From: Pythium myriotylum
Taxonomy: Eukaryota > Oomycota > Peronosporomycetes > Pythiales > Pythiaceae
Direction: 5' to 3'
Assembly: GCA_023091665.1 (NCBI GenBank)
Contig: JALJCQ010000001.1
Span: 1,240,001 to 1,304,000 of the forward strand
DNA length: 64,000 nucleotides
This document shows positions 19,417 through 29,449 of the stretch, one piece after another. The notes under the pieces are model-generated. The model saw only the letters and a list, made by a program, of their open reading frames with translations. It was not told the DNA's origin and did no database searches. The position numbers were made by a program, and so were the translations under genes. Position 1 is the stretch's first letter. Each line of letters starts with the position of its first letter.

Positions 19417-21419
19417 ATGGCCGAGGCGATCCTCGTGGGCATCGTCGGCACGGGCATCGCGATGGTCGGCGTCATCCTCATCATCGCCTTCATGCGCTGG
19501 GTGGCGCGCAACCGCGCCTTCAGCATGGGCATCCCGCCCTACGAGCCCGACATGGAGGCCCAGCGGAGACAGAGCTTCCAGGGAACCGGCGGCTTCTTCG
19601 TCGAGAACGTCGAGGTCTTCCGGGAAGAACTCAAAGACAGCTTCGTCGAGGTCGCGCTGTGGCACTGCGGCGTCTGCCGCTTCCGCAACCACCCCGACCG
19701 CAAGATGTGCGACTTGTGCCAGACCACGCGCGGCCAGGACCGCGAGATCGCGTCTCGACTCTCGCGCAAGACCCGCAAGTCGCGCGTCTCCTCCACGCGC
19801 AAGAGCATCAGCGAACCTGTCGAGCCGCCCGCGCGCGAGACCATCAGCAAACTACAGCTCGCCGCGTCGCGGCGATCCCAGTGGCAGCGCATGCCGACCA
19901 ACGACGGTCTCCACCGGTGGGTGCGCCAGTCGGGGCGACTCTCGAAACGGGACTCGGTCGAAAGCGACACGAGTAGCCGAAGCAACACCTCGCAGGTGTC
20001 CCTGCTGCGAGATGGCCGAGATAGCGTCGCGTCCGTGGGCTATATTCGTGTGCGAGATTCTGCTGGGCGACTCGTGCTGAACGAGTCGGACGTTGTAGCC
20101 ACCGACTTCCACTATCGCATCAACATCTTGGACGGGGCTGGTACTTCTGAACTGATCATGAACCTTGAGCGGGTCCACAACTTGCCTTTCCCCGACAAGC
20201 TTCGCTGGTTCTCAACCGAGATCCACCGACTTTGGCTCCCATGGGAGTCAGGACACGTCGAAATGGTAGTGCGACGCGACAATATTGTCGAAGACTCATT
20301 CCGAGTGATTAGCACGATGAAGCCCTACCAACTACGCCAACGATGGCGCGTGTCATTCGCAGGGGAGCCGGCTTTGGATGCAGGTGGCGTGATGCGTGAA
20401 TGGTTTACGCTTCTGTTCTCGGAGCTTTTTGACCCCAAGTTCGGGCTCTTTGTGTCTACTGTGGGCGACGAACGCAGCTACTGGATCAACACGTATTCGG
20501 ACGAATATCGTGTCAATCATCTCACTTACTTCCAGTTTGCCGGTCGTCTGCTCGGCAAGGCCATTTTGGAGGAACACCTTGTGACGGTGCACCTCGCTCT
20601 ACCATTTTTGAAACACATTCTGGGTGTACCGATCTCGTTCTCGGACCTCCAGTTCCTGGACGATGAGATCCACCGAAGTGCTGTGGCTGTGCGCAAGACC
20701 GAGGATATCGAACCATTGTGCCTTGATTTTACCGTGACCCGACTCGGTAAGGACGGAGATAAGCCGGTCACACACGAGCTCATCCCTGGCGGTGGCGATA
20801 TTGACGTCACCTCGAGCAACAAAGCTACTTACCTGGATGCGTTGTTCAAGTATCATGTCCTCGACAGTGTCTCGGACCAACTCCTCGGATTCCTCACTGC
20901 CCTGTACGACGTGGTTCCTGAGGGGTTGTTGAAATTGTTCGACTACCAGGAGCTCGAATTGCTCATGTGCGGAGTGCCTGTCATTGATGTGGAAGACTGG
21001 ATGAAGCACACCGACTTCAAGTTCTTCACGGAAGGCATGCCGACCGAACTGGAGCTCCTTAACATCCGCTGGTTCTGGCAAGTGATCGAAGATCTACCGA
21101 ATCAAGAGCGCGTTCGCTTGCTACAATTTGCGACAGGAACGAGCCGAGTGCCAGCACAGGGATTCAAGGTATATATGAGTATTGTCGCGTGTACGTGGAT
21201 GGGCCGTGTTCTAATGAGTGTGGAAACGTTGTGTCGCAGGGATTGATTTGCAGCGATGGTCGTGTCCGCCAGTTCAACATCACCTTCACTGGCGAGAATC
21301 AAGATATGCTGTTTCCGAAGGCTCACACTTGCTTTAACCGCCTTGACTTGCCTACCTATTCATCCATTGAACAGATGGCGGAGTACGTCAAACTGGTGCG
21401 TGACCGTTTAGATGATTAG
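19417..21419 (+). CDS. Membrane-anchored HECT E3 ubiquitin ligase with RanBP2-type zinc finger
   Basis: 643 aa, exons 19417-21168 and 21240-21419 (71-nt intron). I use the ATG at 19417 (ACGACCATGG context) because it places a single membrane helix (ILVGIVGTGIAMVGVILIIAF) at the very N-terminus. A RanBP2-type zinc finger follows at about residues 81-106 (WHCGVCRFRNHPDRKMCDLC), a module that often binds ubiquitin, then a Ser/Arg-rich linker and a C-terminal HECT domain: FRVISTMKPYQLRQRW, YFQFAGRLLGKAI, LIPGGGDIDVT and, in exon 2, the catalytic cysteine in KAHTCFNRLDLP (TGC at 21330). The HECT domain is complete, so the protein should be an active transthiolation ligase tethered to a membrane. 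Two broken copies lie 3-9 kb downstream (24187-24390, 29800-30160). Confidence 0.92.
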
Positions 21420-21896
21420 AGTATTTTACTGCGGGGAGAAGCAGATTTCTGACGGATTGGTGTGCAAACAGATTGTCGAGATGGATATCACGGGATTCAG
21501 CATTGAATAGTCGTTTCAGAAATGTTAATCGTTGACAGCACTGCGTTTGCTAATGCTCGGGCGTGTCGAGCGATGATGATAAATGATACAGCATATTTAT
21601 TTTCCCGGAGTGGAGTTCATTATGTGTGGAACTTCAAATCCGGTAGCCACGTCACTCACTGTGCGGAGCCACACCGGAATGAGCAAAAGCCTTGTGGGCG
21701 CGCTGCTCAACTGGGGTCGTACAGGTATTGTTCAGGCTCCCGAACCGTGGCCTGTCACTGGTAAGTTTTAGTAAATGACAAACACAGAAGGACACACACC
21801 CACACACAAACCAGAGTTTTGCTCTTGAAAAAAAATATTGAAACTGAATTGCTTGCGAAGATACGTAAATAAAAAATGCATGCCTACTCCTACGTT
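21420..21896. other. Convergent intergenic region, HECT ligase / repeat gene
   Basis: About 480 bp, AT-richer than its surroundings, holding the 3' ends of both genes. The part at roughly 21800-21896 is homologous (reverse complement) to 29597-29690 in the right arm of the inverted duplication, at lower identity than the inner arms, and includes a CACA-rich stretch at 21785-21805. Confidence 0.5.
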
Positions 21897-21981
21897 TCAT
21901 CGGATCATTGCAGATCCAGTGGCTTGAACTGTCGGTTTTGATGACCGAAGAGGTTCGTAATCTTCTTCGTCCGAGTCCGCT

Positions 21982-23469
21982 TCATCTCCATCGGACCTGC
22001 TTCCCGTTTGCGTTCGCCGTGCGAATTGTTTCCGCGTGCTGATCCATTGCGAGCTGGAACGACGCCTTGGCGTATTCCACTACCCAAATCATCGCGAGCC
22101 AGCCCAATGCTTTCACTGCTGGTACGACCATGGAAGCCGCCGCATCGATCGCGAGCTGCTTGACCAGGGCAAGCGCGTCCTCGGTGGCGGCCTGGAGGCT
22201 CGTACTTACAATGTCGACCTTGTTCGTCGCAATCTCCATGCCTTCGAAGGCTTCACTGATGTTGCCGTCGAGAACAAACGATATTTTCTCGATACGATCA
22301 AAAGCCACATCGATGCGACCGTCCGCGACGTACACAACAACGTCGTCGTCCACGTCGTCTTCGTCCTCGCTTTCCTGTGTCTCGATCACATGTACAGCAG
22401 ATACAGCGATACTCATGCACCCGCGGCCCAACGTGGCCGCTTCGTAGGCGCTGTACACGTAGTCGCTGCACTCGCACGCCAAGTACTCGCACCTGCGGCC
22501 CAAAGTGGCCTCATCGCAGGCGCTCGACTCGCTCTCGCTCTCGCTCTTGCACCCGTGGCCCAACGTGGCCGCTTCGTAGGCGCTGTACACGTAGTCGCTG
22601 CACTCGCACGACAAATACTCGCACCTGCGGCCCAAAGTGGCCTCATCGCAGGCGCTCGACTCGCTCTCGCTCTCGCTCTTGCACCTGCGGCCCAAAGTGG
22701 CCTCATCGCAGGCGCGCGACTCGCTCTCGCTCTCGCTCTTGCACCCGTGGCCCACCGTGGCCGCTTCGTAGGCGCTGTACACGTAGTCGCTGCACTCGCA
22801 CGCCAAGTACTCGCACCTGCGGCCCAAAGTGGCCTCATCGCAGGCGCTCGACTCGCTCTCGCTCTCGCTCTCGCACCCGTGGCCCAACGTGGCCGCTTCG
22901 TAGGCGCTGTACACGTAGTCGCTGCACTCGCACGACAAATACTCGCACCTGCGGCCCAAAGTGGCCTCATCGCAGGCGCGCGACTCGCTCTCGCTCTCGC
23001 TCTTGCACCCGTGGCCCACCGTGGCCGCTTCGTAGGCGCTGTACACGTAGTCGCTGCACTCGCACGCCAAGTACTCGCACCTGCGGCCCAAAGTGGCCTC
23101 ATCGCAGGCGCTCGACTCGCTCTCGCTCTCGCTCTCGCTCTCGCTCTCGCACCCGTGGCCCATCACGGGCTCCTCGTAGGCGCTGTACACGTAGTCGCTG
23201 CACTCGCACGCGACATATTCGATGCACTGCGGGACAGATACCAAGGCCGCAGGACGCGCTTGCTCCGCGCCGACAGGGCTCTCCGTCGTCTCTTCCTCGC
23301 AATGAGCATGCGCATGCGCATGCGCATAAGTGTGCGTGTGCGTGTGCGCATGCTGCTGCTGCTGCTGCTTGTTGTTGACCGATGCTTTGCCGCTCACCAA
23401 GACGACCAACGCCGCCGTGACCAGCACGGCGCTCGTGACCAGCGGGACGGCAACACCTAGCTTCACCAT
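21982..23469 (-). CDS. Cys/Ser/Glu-rich repeat membrane protein, long copy
   Basis: 495-aa protein of no family I recognise, from the ATG at 23469. Parts: an N-terminal membrane or signal-anchor helix (GVAVPLVTSAVLVTAALVVLV), a poly-Gln and alternating His stretch (QQQQQHAHTHTHTYAHAHAH), then about six tandem 44-residue units of the form CECSDYVYSAYEAATLGHGC, SESESES, ACDEATLGRRC, and a C-terminal part with a DEDDVDDDV acidic run and hydrophobic segment (VKALGWLAMIWVVEY). The frame stops at 21982, but a second frame stays open to 21897 and encodes the tail SKPTVQATGSAMIR that the short copy at 29158 keeps in frame. A one-base shift or an unrecognised intron near 22000-22070 is therefore likely. 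Repeats may vary in number by recombination. Confidence 0.7.
   Translation of the reverse strand: MVKLGVAVPLVTSAVLVTAALVVLVSGKASVNNKQQQQQHAHTHTHTYAHAHAHAHCEEETTESPVGAEQARPAALVSVPQCIEYVACECSDYVYSAYEEPVMGHGCESESESESESESSACDEATLGRRCEYLACECSDYVYSAYEAATVGHGCKSESESESRACDEATLGRRCEYLSCECSDYVYSAYEAATLGHGCESESESESSACDEATLGRRCEYLACECSDYVYSAYEAATVGHGCKSESESESRACDEATLGRRCKSESESESSACDEATLGRRCEYLSCECSDYVYSAYEAATLGHGCKSESESESSACDEATLGRRCEYLACECSDYVYSAYEAATLGRGCMSIAVSAVHVIETQESEDEDDVDDDVVVYVADGRIDVAFDRIEKISFVLDGNISEAFEGMEIATNKVDIVSTSLQAATEDALALVKQLAIDAAASMVVPAVKALGWLAMIWVVEYAKASFQLAMDQHAETIRTANANGKQVRWR
22395..23180 (-). repeat. Tandem coding repeat, about 132-bp units
   Basis: About six near-identical 132-bp units (44 codons) plus one 60-bp partial unit (around 22680-22740) inside the long repeat gene. 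Units differ by only a few substitutions that alternate (ACEC/SCEC, ATVGHGC/ATLGHGC, CKSES/CESES), which suggests that pairs of units were duplicated together. The short copy in the right arm has one full unit and the start of a second. Confidence 0.9.
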
Positions 23470-24184
23470 GGTGGCTAGCAAGTTGGATGGTTCTCGTGGT
23501 CGTGGCCCGTAGCACGTATGCTCTCGCTTGATAAGCAAGACTGAAGCGCGAGCGCCGCACCGGCACCCAGATCCAAGAGACCTCCCATGTCGTCGCCCCC
23601 CATCAATCAAACCGAGTGACCCAGGTCGCGTCGCTCGGGCTCAGACTCGCCTCAGATCAGGTGTTGGTCGCTCAGCACCGAGCGGAAGGCTCGGACTCCG
23701 ACACGACTCAGATGGACAGATGGCTCCCGCGACCGAGTGACATTGAAGAGGAGGCCACGTTGAAGTGGCTCAGGCAGTAGATAACCACGAGAACGGCCCA
23801 GCGCGACGACGATCTCAGAACCTGCGAGCATCAATCACTGCTGAGTCGGGGTCGGGGTCGGGGTCGCGGTCGGGAGGATGCACGCTGCGCTGTCCACGAT
23901 GTCGCCAGCAGGATGTGACTCACCAAGATGTACACGACGCCGCGGAGCTTCGTCTCATAGTGTCAGCAGAGAGCTAGAAGCACTTGCGATCAAGGATCCC
24001 TTCGTGATACTCTTCCCACTCCTGTTTCGTGATGTGGATGTCCCGGAAGGTCGCCATCGACGCAAACATCGACCCGCCAACCCACGCGGCGATACGCCGT
24101 TGGGAATTGTAGCCTCGCTCTCGCACATGAGGATCCGGAACAATACACACGCTGCTTTTCTTCGTGGTGGCCACAAGCTCCTCT
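23178..24184 (+). repeat. Left arm of inverted duplication
   Basis: This about 1-kb segment is the exact reverse complement of 28445-29449 apart from a few bases at the inner edge (for example GTGGCCACCACG here and GTGGCCACTACG there). Coordinates mirror around a fixed sum of 52627 with no indel. It carries the 5' part of the long repeat gene, its promoter region and the 3' end of the actin-related gene. The arms flank a spacer of about 4.3 kb. Confidence 0.93.
23974..24184 (-). pseudogene. Detached 3' end of the actin-related gene
   Basis: Encodes the last about 67 residues of the actin-related protein at 27333 (for example CIVPDPHVRERGYNSQ and WVGGSMFASM) ending in the same stop. It is copied by the left arm of the inverted duplication and cut off at the arm edge, where a HECT-gene fragment begins. 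No start codon or promoter is attached, so it is not a gene of its own. Confidence 0.88.
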
Positions 24185-24186
24185 AA

Positions 24187-24390
24187 AATCGTGTCTTGCT
24201 CGAGGTGACCTCAATATCACCACCGCAAAGAATGAACTCGTGTGTGACCGGCTTATCTCCGTCCTTACCGAGTCGGGTCACGCTAAAATCAAGGCACAAG
24301 GGTTCGATATCCTCGGTCTTGCGCACTGCCACAGCACTTCGGTGGATCTAATCGTCCAGGAACAGGAGATCCGACAACGAGATCGGCGGG
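24187..24390 (-). pseudogene. HECT ligase gene fragment 1
   Basis: About 200 bp matching codons around 20645-20820 of the intact HECT gene at high identity, including the stretch encoding TEDIEPLCLDF and KPVTHE. It has an in-frame stop (GAT TAG where the intact gene has GAT GAG) and no ends. It directly abuts the inner edge of the left arm and lies just beyond the stop codon of PrimPol. Confidence 0.85.
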
Positions 24391-24410
24391 CGCTCCCATT
24401 AGATAGCTAG

Positions 24411-26278
24411 CTACTCGCCAGGTCCGTGCGACAGCGTCAGAAGTCCAGTTGACTCGAGCCTGGACAGGAGCAACAGATCCTGCGGAAGTGGCCTCACTGG
24501 CGATCGATAGTCTGCTCCCTGACATTCGGGGTCATGGCACCGTTGTGTATACTCTCGGCGCTCAACGTCCACAACGAACATCACGTTGTTGCTTTTGTGA
24601 GGTCGCCCAACTCGCTCACACCAGCGGTTCTTCATCATGTGGTACACGATTCGGACTGGAACGCCTTCATTGTGGTGCGGCTGTGCGCTCTCTGTTGGCG
24701 TGTCTGGATAGAGCAAATGCACGGCTCGGATCTCTCCTTGAGTACCACCAGTTGTTGCAACGGAGCGAATGAATGCATCGAGAGCTGGGAACATAGACGT
24801 CCTAGCTTCGACAGATCTCATGGGCTGAAGCATACCACCTCCACGAACACTACTGGAGAGTCCATAGCGCTTGAGATCGACCGCAGCATCCCAACGAAGA
24901 AGGCGTACAGCTGTTGACGTGGTGACCGAAGTAGAATGAGGACATACGAGCGACTTCAAGAATACATGATAGTCGAGATCTGCTTCTTTCGCTTCAACAC
25001 TAGTCTCCATTGGTCGGAGCACTGCTGTCTTGCGGAACTTGGATGACCCCAACACGCGGAACATGCGATTGCGAGTGTATACTCCAATATCGATGAACAA
25101 CTGGCGCTGATCCGTCTTGTTTGCGCTGTCTAGCACTAGAAACGGAGAATCGTCGTCTGCTTCGATCAGGTCGATAATGAGTTGGCGCACAAACTGAGTA
25201 CACATTCCAAAATAAGAGAAACGCAACATCGCCCACACAGCCCATAACCACCAAGACGTACAGCTCCTGCATGGATGTTGTCAACGAACAGCTCCCCATT
25301 CGGAAAATTGAACGTCAAGTGTCGACTAAACTTGTCATCTGTCGACGAATCGAGCTGGACTACGTGAAGATCTCGCTCCATACGGATTCTGTACATTCGC
25401 TTCAATCAATCACGCGAATCACGATCATCCGTTTCACGTCAGTATCCGGAAACCGTTGCTTTCGGAGTCAGATCAGGCGTTCGTACATGAAGTTGAAGCT
25501 GTACAAGAGAGACGAGGCGCTCGACAAGGCCGCTACCATCGACATCTGGGTTCAGCTTCTTCTTGAACTCTTCAGTAGCGACGTGGTGAACGTTTAGTGC
25601 AACTTGGAGGTGATGATAGCTATCACATCTGACGGACGTACCAAGGTCGAAGTAGAGTCGGCACGGGACGCCTTCACGAATGATCTCATACACATGGCGA
25701 GAACCCTCGGGGATTTGTGTGTACTCTTTCCAGAACGCGGCAAGTGTCGTAACCCAGAAACGACGCTTTCCGTGATTTGCTCCTTCGAAACAAAAAACCC
25801 GTGGCGCATCCACATCAACGTCACCTTTGCCGGTTGAGCCACCCCGCGTCTTTTGATGGACTGCGAGTCGTTGTCTAAACTCGACGACGTGGTTAGCAAA
25901 ATCGAACGCCTCTTGCTGGCGAGGGAAGGAGGCAGAAAGTGGCGCTGTTCCTTCCAGCTGGCACATGAGCGAGTGCGAGATGTTGTACTGGAGCCTTTGA
26001 TAGAAAGACGACCACGTGCCGTCGACCGGGAAGTCGGGTCTCGGACTAGGCGTCGGCGGCGTCGGCTGCGGTGGTGGTGATGCTGTTCCTGTGACAGCTT
26101 TCCCGTAAAAATCCGTTGGAGATACTGCACGGCGCCGCTTCAGTGAGTGAGAGTGATGGCCCACTGCCACTGCTGCACGAGACTCGTTCATGCGGTCCCG
26201 ATTGAGCAACTCTCTCGCATTCGGTGAGAGCGGGACGTGCTTGAGATGGCCGTGGAGTGCTGACAGGAACTGGACCAT
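24411..26278 (-). CDS. PRIMPOL: PrimPol, primase-polymerase (AEP family)
   Basis: DNA-directed primase and translesion polymerase that reprimes stalled forks in nucleus and mitochondria. Exons 26278-25642, 25569-25487, 25399-25262 and 25193-24411; 546 aa, close to the 560 aa of human PrimPol. The first splice rebuilds the metal-binding motif LYFDLEFKKKLNP (unspliced it would read DLG, losing the catalytic Glu); the next exons give LDSSTDDKFSRH and NIHAGAFVRQL; the last has FIDIGVYTRNRMFR and the C-terminal zinc site RPHKSNNV...CHDPEC. Two of the three introns end in AAG. The start is the first in-frame ATG. The frame remains open without ATG to about 26487, and another frame from an ATG at 26747 could supply a 5' exon, but I found no convincing splice. 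It lies in the spacer of the inverted duplication. Confidence 0.88.
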
Positions 26279-27332
26279 CTGCGATGTGTCTTCCAAGTCC
26301 AGTACATGGCAATCGACTGGTCGAATTGGCGTGCTCTGTTTCGGAGTAGCGTCAACCGCGTAGACGCGACTGAGCAAGACGCACTGCTGGACTGTGTCGT
26401 CTACGTCGACCTGGAGGATGACCGTCGTGGAAAAAGGAGAAGGACTGTTGGACCCGCCAATTGGTGCGCTCAGTATCGCTTCGGTCTTGCTGGTAGGAAG
26501 CTACGCACCAGTACACGCCAATCGCTCTGATGGACTCTTCTTCGATTGCTAGACGCCGGGTGCTTCGACGGGGTCCACAGCCAGGCGAGTGGAGGAAGAT
26601 CCCACGGCGAGACGACGTCCACTCGACGAAGAGAGACCCGTCAACCCACTCGAACGCCTTCTCGTCTGCAGTCGCCGCGGCGCTCAGATCGCGTGCGGCG
26701 TCTCCGGTCCAGAGTCGGCAGCGATCGCATCGGAAGCTTCGATCCATTCCCACTGGAGGACATGGAGCCAGCACATTGGGTAAAAAGAGCGCGAGATGGA
26801 CCGATTGGCTGTTATAAGGAGCGCGAAGCGGACCGATTGGCTGTTAACCAGTCGCCTCCATGGCTCGCTTCCCGCGAGGATGGAGACTGCGAGAGAGCGA
26901 CAGAGAGTGAGCGAGCGCCTCCGACGGGTCTCATTGGGCACGCCAGTCGCGCTTGCTTCCGAGGGTGCCACGCCGCATGGCCCGTGTCGCCGCCGACCAC
27001 TGCGCACGCCTTTTCTTGATCTGTGGGCAGAGCACGTCGAGTGGATGAGGGGATGAGCCTCCAGTCGGACCGGGCGACGTGTGCCGCAGTACGGCGATCT
27101 TGTCGCCGCGTCACGGGCGGCTTGAGCGATGAGCGTGGGCGAGCAAGCGCTTGCACTCGCGATGGCCGTGAGGTCTTGTGTTGGTGTCGAACAGAGACGG
27201 CGCAAGCTTTGTCCGAGTCGGAACAAGCGATTCGTCCGGAAGAAGGAGGATAATTTTGAAAAGGCAAAGTCGCGAAAGGTCGTGCGAGCAAGCAAACGAC
27301 AGCCGAGCCGCCACAGAACAGACTCGACGGCC
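26279..27332. promoter_or_regulatory. Divergent promoter region PrimPol / actin-related protein
   Basis: About 1.05 kb between divergent genes; the part left of 26747 may contain a PrimPol 5' exon. It has several CCAAT-box pentamers (ATTGG) at about 26775, 26803, 26836 and 26934, two of them within a 28-bp direct repeat listed separately. No other gene recognised. Confidence 0.45.
26787..26846. repeat. 28-bp direct repeat with CCAAT boxes
   Basis: Two near-identical 28-bp units at 26787-26814 and 26819-26846, each containing GACCGATTGGCTGTTA, at a 32-bp period (three turns of the helix). Each has an inverted CCAAT box in the same phase, as expected for a duplicated binding site in a promoter, perhaps for the NF-Y complex. 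Confidence 0.6.
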
Positions 27333-28653
27333 ATGGGCGACGACACGGACGCGATTGTGCTCGACAACGGCTCGGGCGTCGTCAAGGCTGGATACGCAGG
27401 GGAGGATATGCCGCGCGCCGTGTTCACCAACTGCGTGGGCAAGGTGAAGAACCCCGAGTGGTTCGCGGCGCAAGCGACAGCTTCTCTCAAGTCGGATTTG
27501 CGCGACCGCGCCCGCGACCATTTCGTGGGGAGTGAGTGCCAGCAGTACCGAGACTACGTGGAGATCGTGAACCCGATCAATCGAGGTGTCGTGGAGGACT
27601 GGGACGCACTTGAGCGCGTGTGGGAATACATTTTCGAGCACGAGCTGCGCATCAATCCAGAGACAGCTACACTTCCGGTCGGTTCTACTCAGCTTCTCGC
27701 CCCAATCTCGTGGCTTTTCCATGTCTTGTGGCACTGACGAAAAGGTTGTGTAGATTTTATGCACGAGCTCGCCTACTGATTCCAAGCACCAGCAAGAGAA
27801 GCTTGCGCAACTGATGTTTGAGTCGCAGAAAGCGTGCGGTTTCTATTTGATGCATCAGTGTGTGCTGTCGCTGTTTGCATCGGGCCGCACGCGAGGCATC
27901 GTCGTCGAAGTCGGCCATGGCTCGAGTCACGCCATCCCGATCTTTGAAGGCTATGCACTACCCCACGCAGCGCTGCATTTCAATGTGGGCGGTGTGGACA
28001 TTAACCACCGACTGCACAAGCTACTGTCCAAGCGAGGTCACTCGTTCCATGCGTTCCAACCCCAAACAATCAGCGATATCAAGGAAGCAACGTGCGTCTT
28101 GGCCGGAAAGCACGAGAAGTCCACTATTCCTCCGCAACCGATAGGAGCTGCTGCTGAAGGCAACCAGGCGGCCACCGAAGACGGAAATGCTAGTAAATCA
28201 TTCGAACTGCCAGATGGTACGATCCTTCAAGTCGATAAGCATACGCGACTGGCACCGGCTGAGATCCTCTTCAAACCCCATGAACTCGGTGAGGAGCACC
28301 CGATGAAACCCTCCAAGGGTCTCCACGAAGTGGTCGGCGAGTCGATCTCTATGTGTGACAAAGATCTCCAGAAAGACTTGTACGATGCCGTCGTCCTCGC
28401 TGGTGGGACAACGATGATTCCAGGTTTCTCCAGACGGTTCCAAGAGGAACTTGTGGCCACTACGAAGAAAAGCAGCGTGTGTATTGTTCCGGATCCTCAT
28501 GTGCGAGAGCGAGGCTACAATTCCCAACGGCGTATCGCCGCGTGGGTTGGCGGGTCGATGTTTGCGTCGATGGCGACCTTCCGGGACATCCACATCACGA
28601 AACAGGAGTGGGAAGAGTATCACGAAGGGATCCTTGATCGCAAGTGCTTCTAG
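27333..28653 (+). CDS. Divergent actin-related protein
   Basis: 414 aa, exons 27333-27677 and 27754-28653 (76-nt intron). The splice gives LPILCTSSPTDSK, aligning with PVLLTEAPLNPK of actin. Actin-fold marks: DNGSGVVKAGYAGEDMPRAVF, GYALPHAALHFNVGG, LAGGTTMIPGFSRRF, WVGGSMFASM and the C-terminal HRKCF-like DRKCF. It has the size of actin but differs widely from it and does not match any ARP class (ARP1-10) I can recall. In the second nucleotide loop, actin's LDSGDGVTH reads VEVGHGSSH, so Asp154 is Glu and Asp157 is His, which suggests altered ATP binding or hydrolysis. The last about 70 codons lie in the right arm of the inverted duplication. Confidence 0.85.
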
Positions 28654-29449
28654 CTCTCTGCTGACACTATGAGACGAAGCTCCGCGGCGTCGTGTACATC
28701 TTGGTGAGTCACATCCTGCTGGCGACATCGTGGACAGCGCAGCGTGCATCCTCCCGACCGCGACCCCGACCCCGACCCCGACTCAGCAGTGATTGATGCT
28801 CGCAGGTTCTGAGATCGTCGTCGCGCTGGGCCGTTCTCGTGGTTATCTACTGCCTGAGCCACTTCAACGTGGCCTCCTCTTCAATGTCACTCGGTCGCGG
28901 GAGCCATCTGTCCATCTGAGTCGTGTCGGAGTCCGAGCCTTCCGCTCGGTGCTGAGCGACCAACACCTGATCTGAGGCGAGTCTGAGCCCGAGCGACGCG
29001 ACCTGGGTCACTCGGTTTGATTGATGGGGGGCGACGACATGGGAGGTCTCTTGGATCTGGGTGCCGGTGCGGCGCTCGCGCTTCAGTCTTGCTTATCAAG
29101 CGAGAGCATACGTGCTACGGGCCACGACCACGAGAACCATCCAACTTGCTAGCCACCATGGTGAAGCTAGGTGTTGCCGTCCCGCTGGTCACGAGCGCCG
29201 TGCTGGTCACGGCGGCGTTGGTCGTCTTGGTGAGCGGCAAAGCATCGGTCAACAACAAGCAGCAGCAGCAGCAGCATGCGCACACGCACACGCACACTTA
29301 TGCGCATGCGCATGCGCATGCTCATTGCGAGGAAGAGACGACGGAGAGCCCTGTCGGCGCGGAGCAAGCGCGTCCTGCGGCCTTGGTATCTGTCCCGCAG
29401 TGCATCGAATATGTCGCGTGCGAGTGCAGCGACTACGTGTACAGCGCCT
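28445..29449 (-). repeat. Right arm of inverted duplication
   Basis: Reverse-complement partner of 23178-24184. It begins within the last exon of the actin-related gene and runs through the intergenic region into the first repeat unit of the short repeat gene. Beyond 29449 the two sides differ in repeat number; homology resumes at 29549-29690 (with 21800-21950), and further out decayed HECT sequence corresponds to the intact HECT gene on the left. Confidence 0.93.
28654..29157. other. Intergenic, actin-related gene to short repeat gene
   Basis: 504 bp wholly inside the right arm and identical to 23470-23973 reversed. It has a GGTCGGGGTC-type direct repeat (CGACCC repeated about five times at 28757-28786). 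It must hold the promoter of the short repeat gene. No RNA gene recognised. Confidence 0.5.

Noticed and set aside
21597..21900. Short plus-strand frames between the HECT gene and the repeat gene
   Set aside because: No conserved motif and lying in the AT-rich convergent 3' region.
22395..23180. CRISPR-like regularly spaced repeats
   Set aside because: Units are 132 bp, contiguous and in a single coding frame without unique spacers; the organism is eukaryotic.
22036..23460. 474-aa Ala/Val-rich plus-strand frame and 333-aa Arg-rich frame
   Set aside because: Both arise from the tandem repeat read on the other strand; the minus frame has the membrane helix and is shared by both copies.
25642..25642. 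PrimPol with a mutated metal site (DLG)
   Set aside because: Resolved by an intron that restores DLE; the downstream exon continues with FKKKLNP as expected.
27129..27332. Upstream extension of the actin-related protein
   Set aside because: The frame is open but Arg-rich and unlike actin N-termini; the ATG at 27333 begins the conserved sequence after four residues.
26684..27490. 268-aa and 224-aa minus-strand frames over the actin-related promoter and exon 1
   Set aside because: Antisense shadows without domain or splice support.
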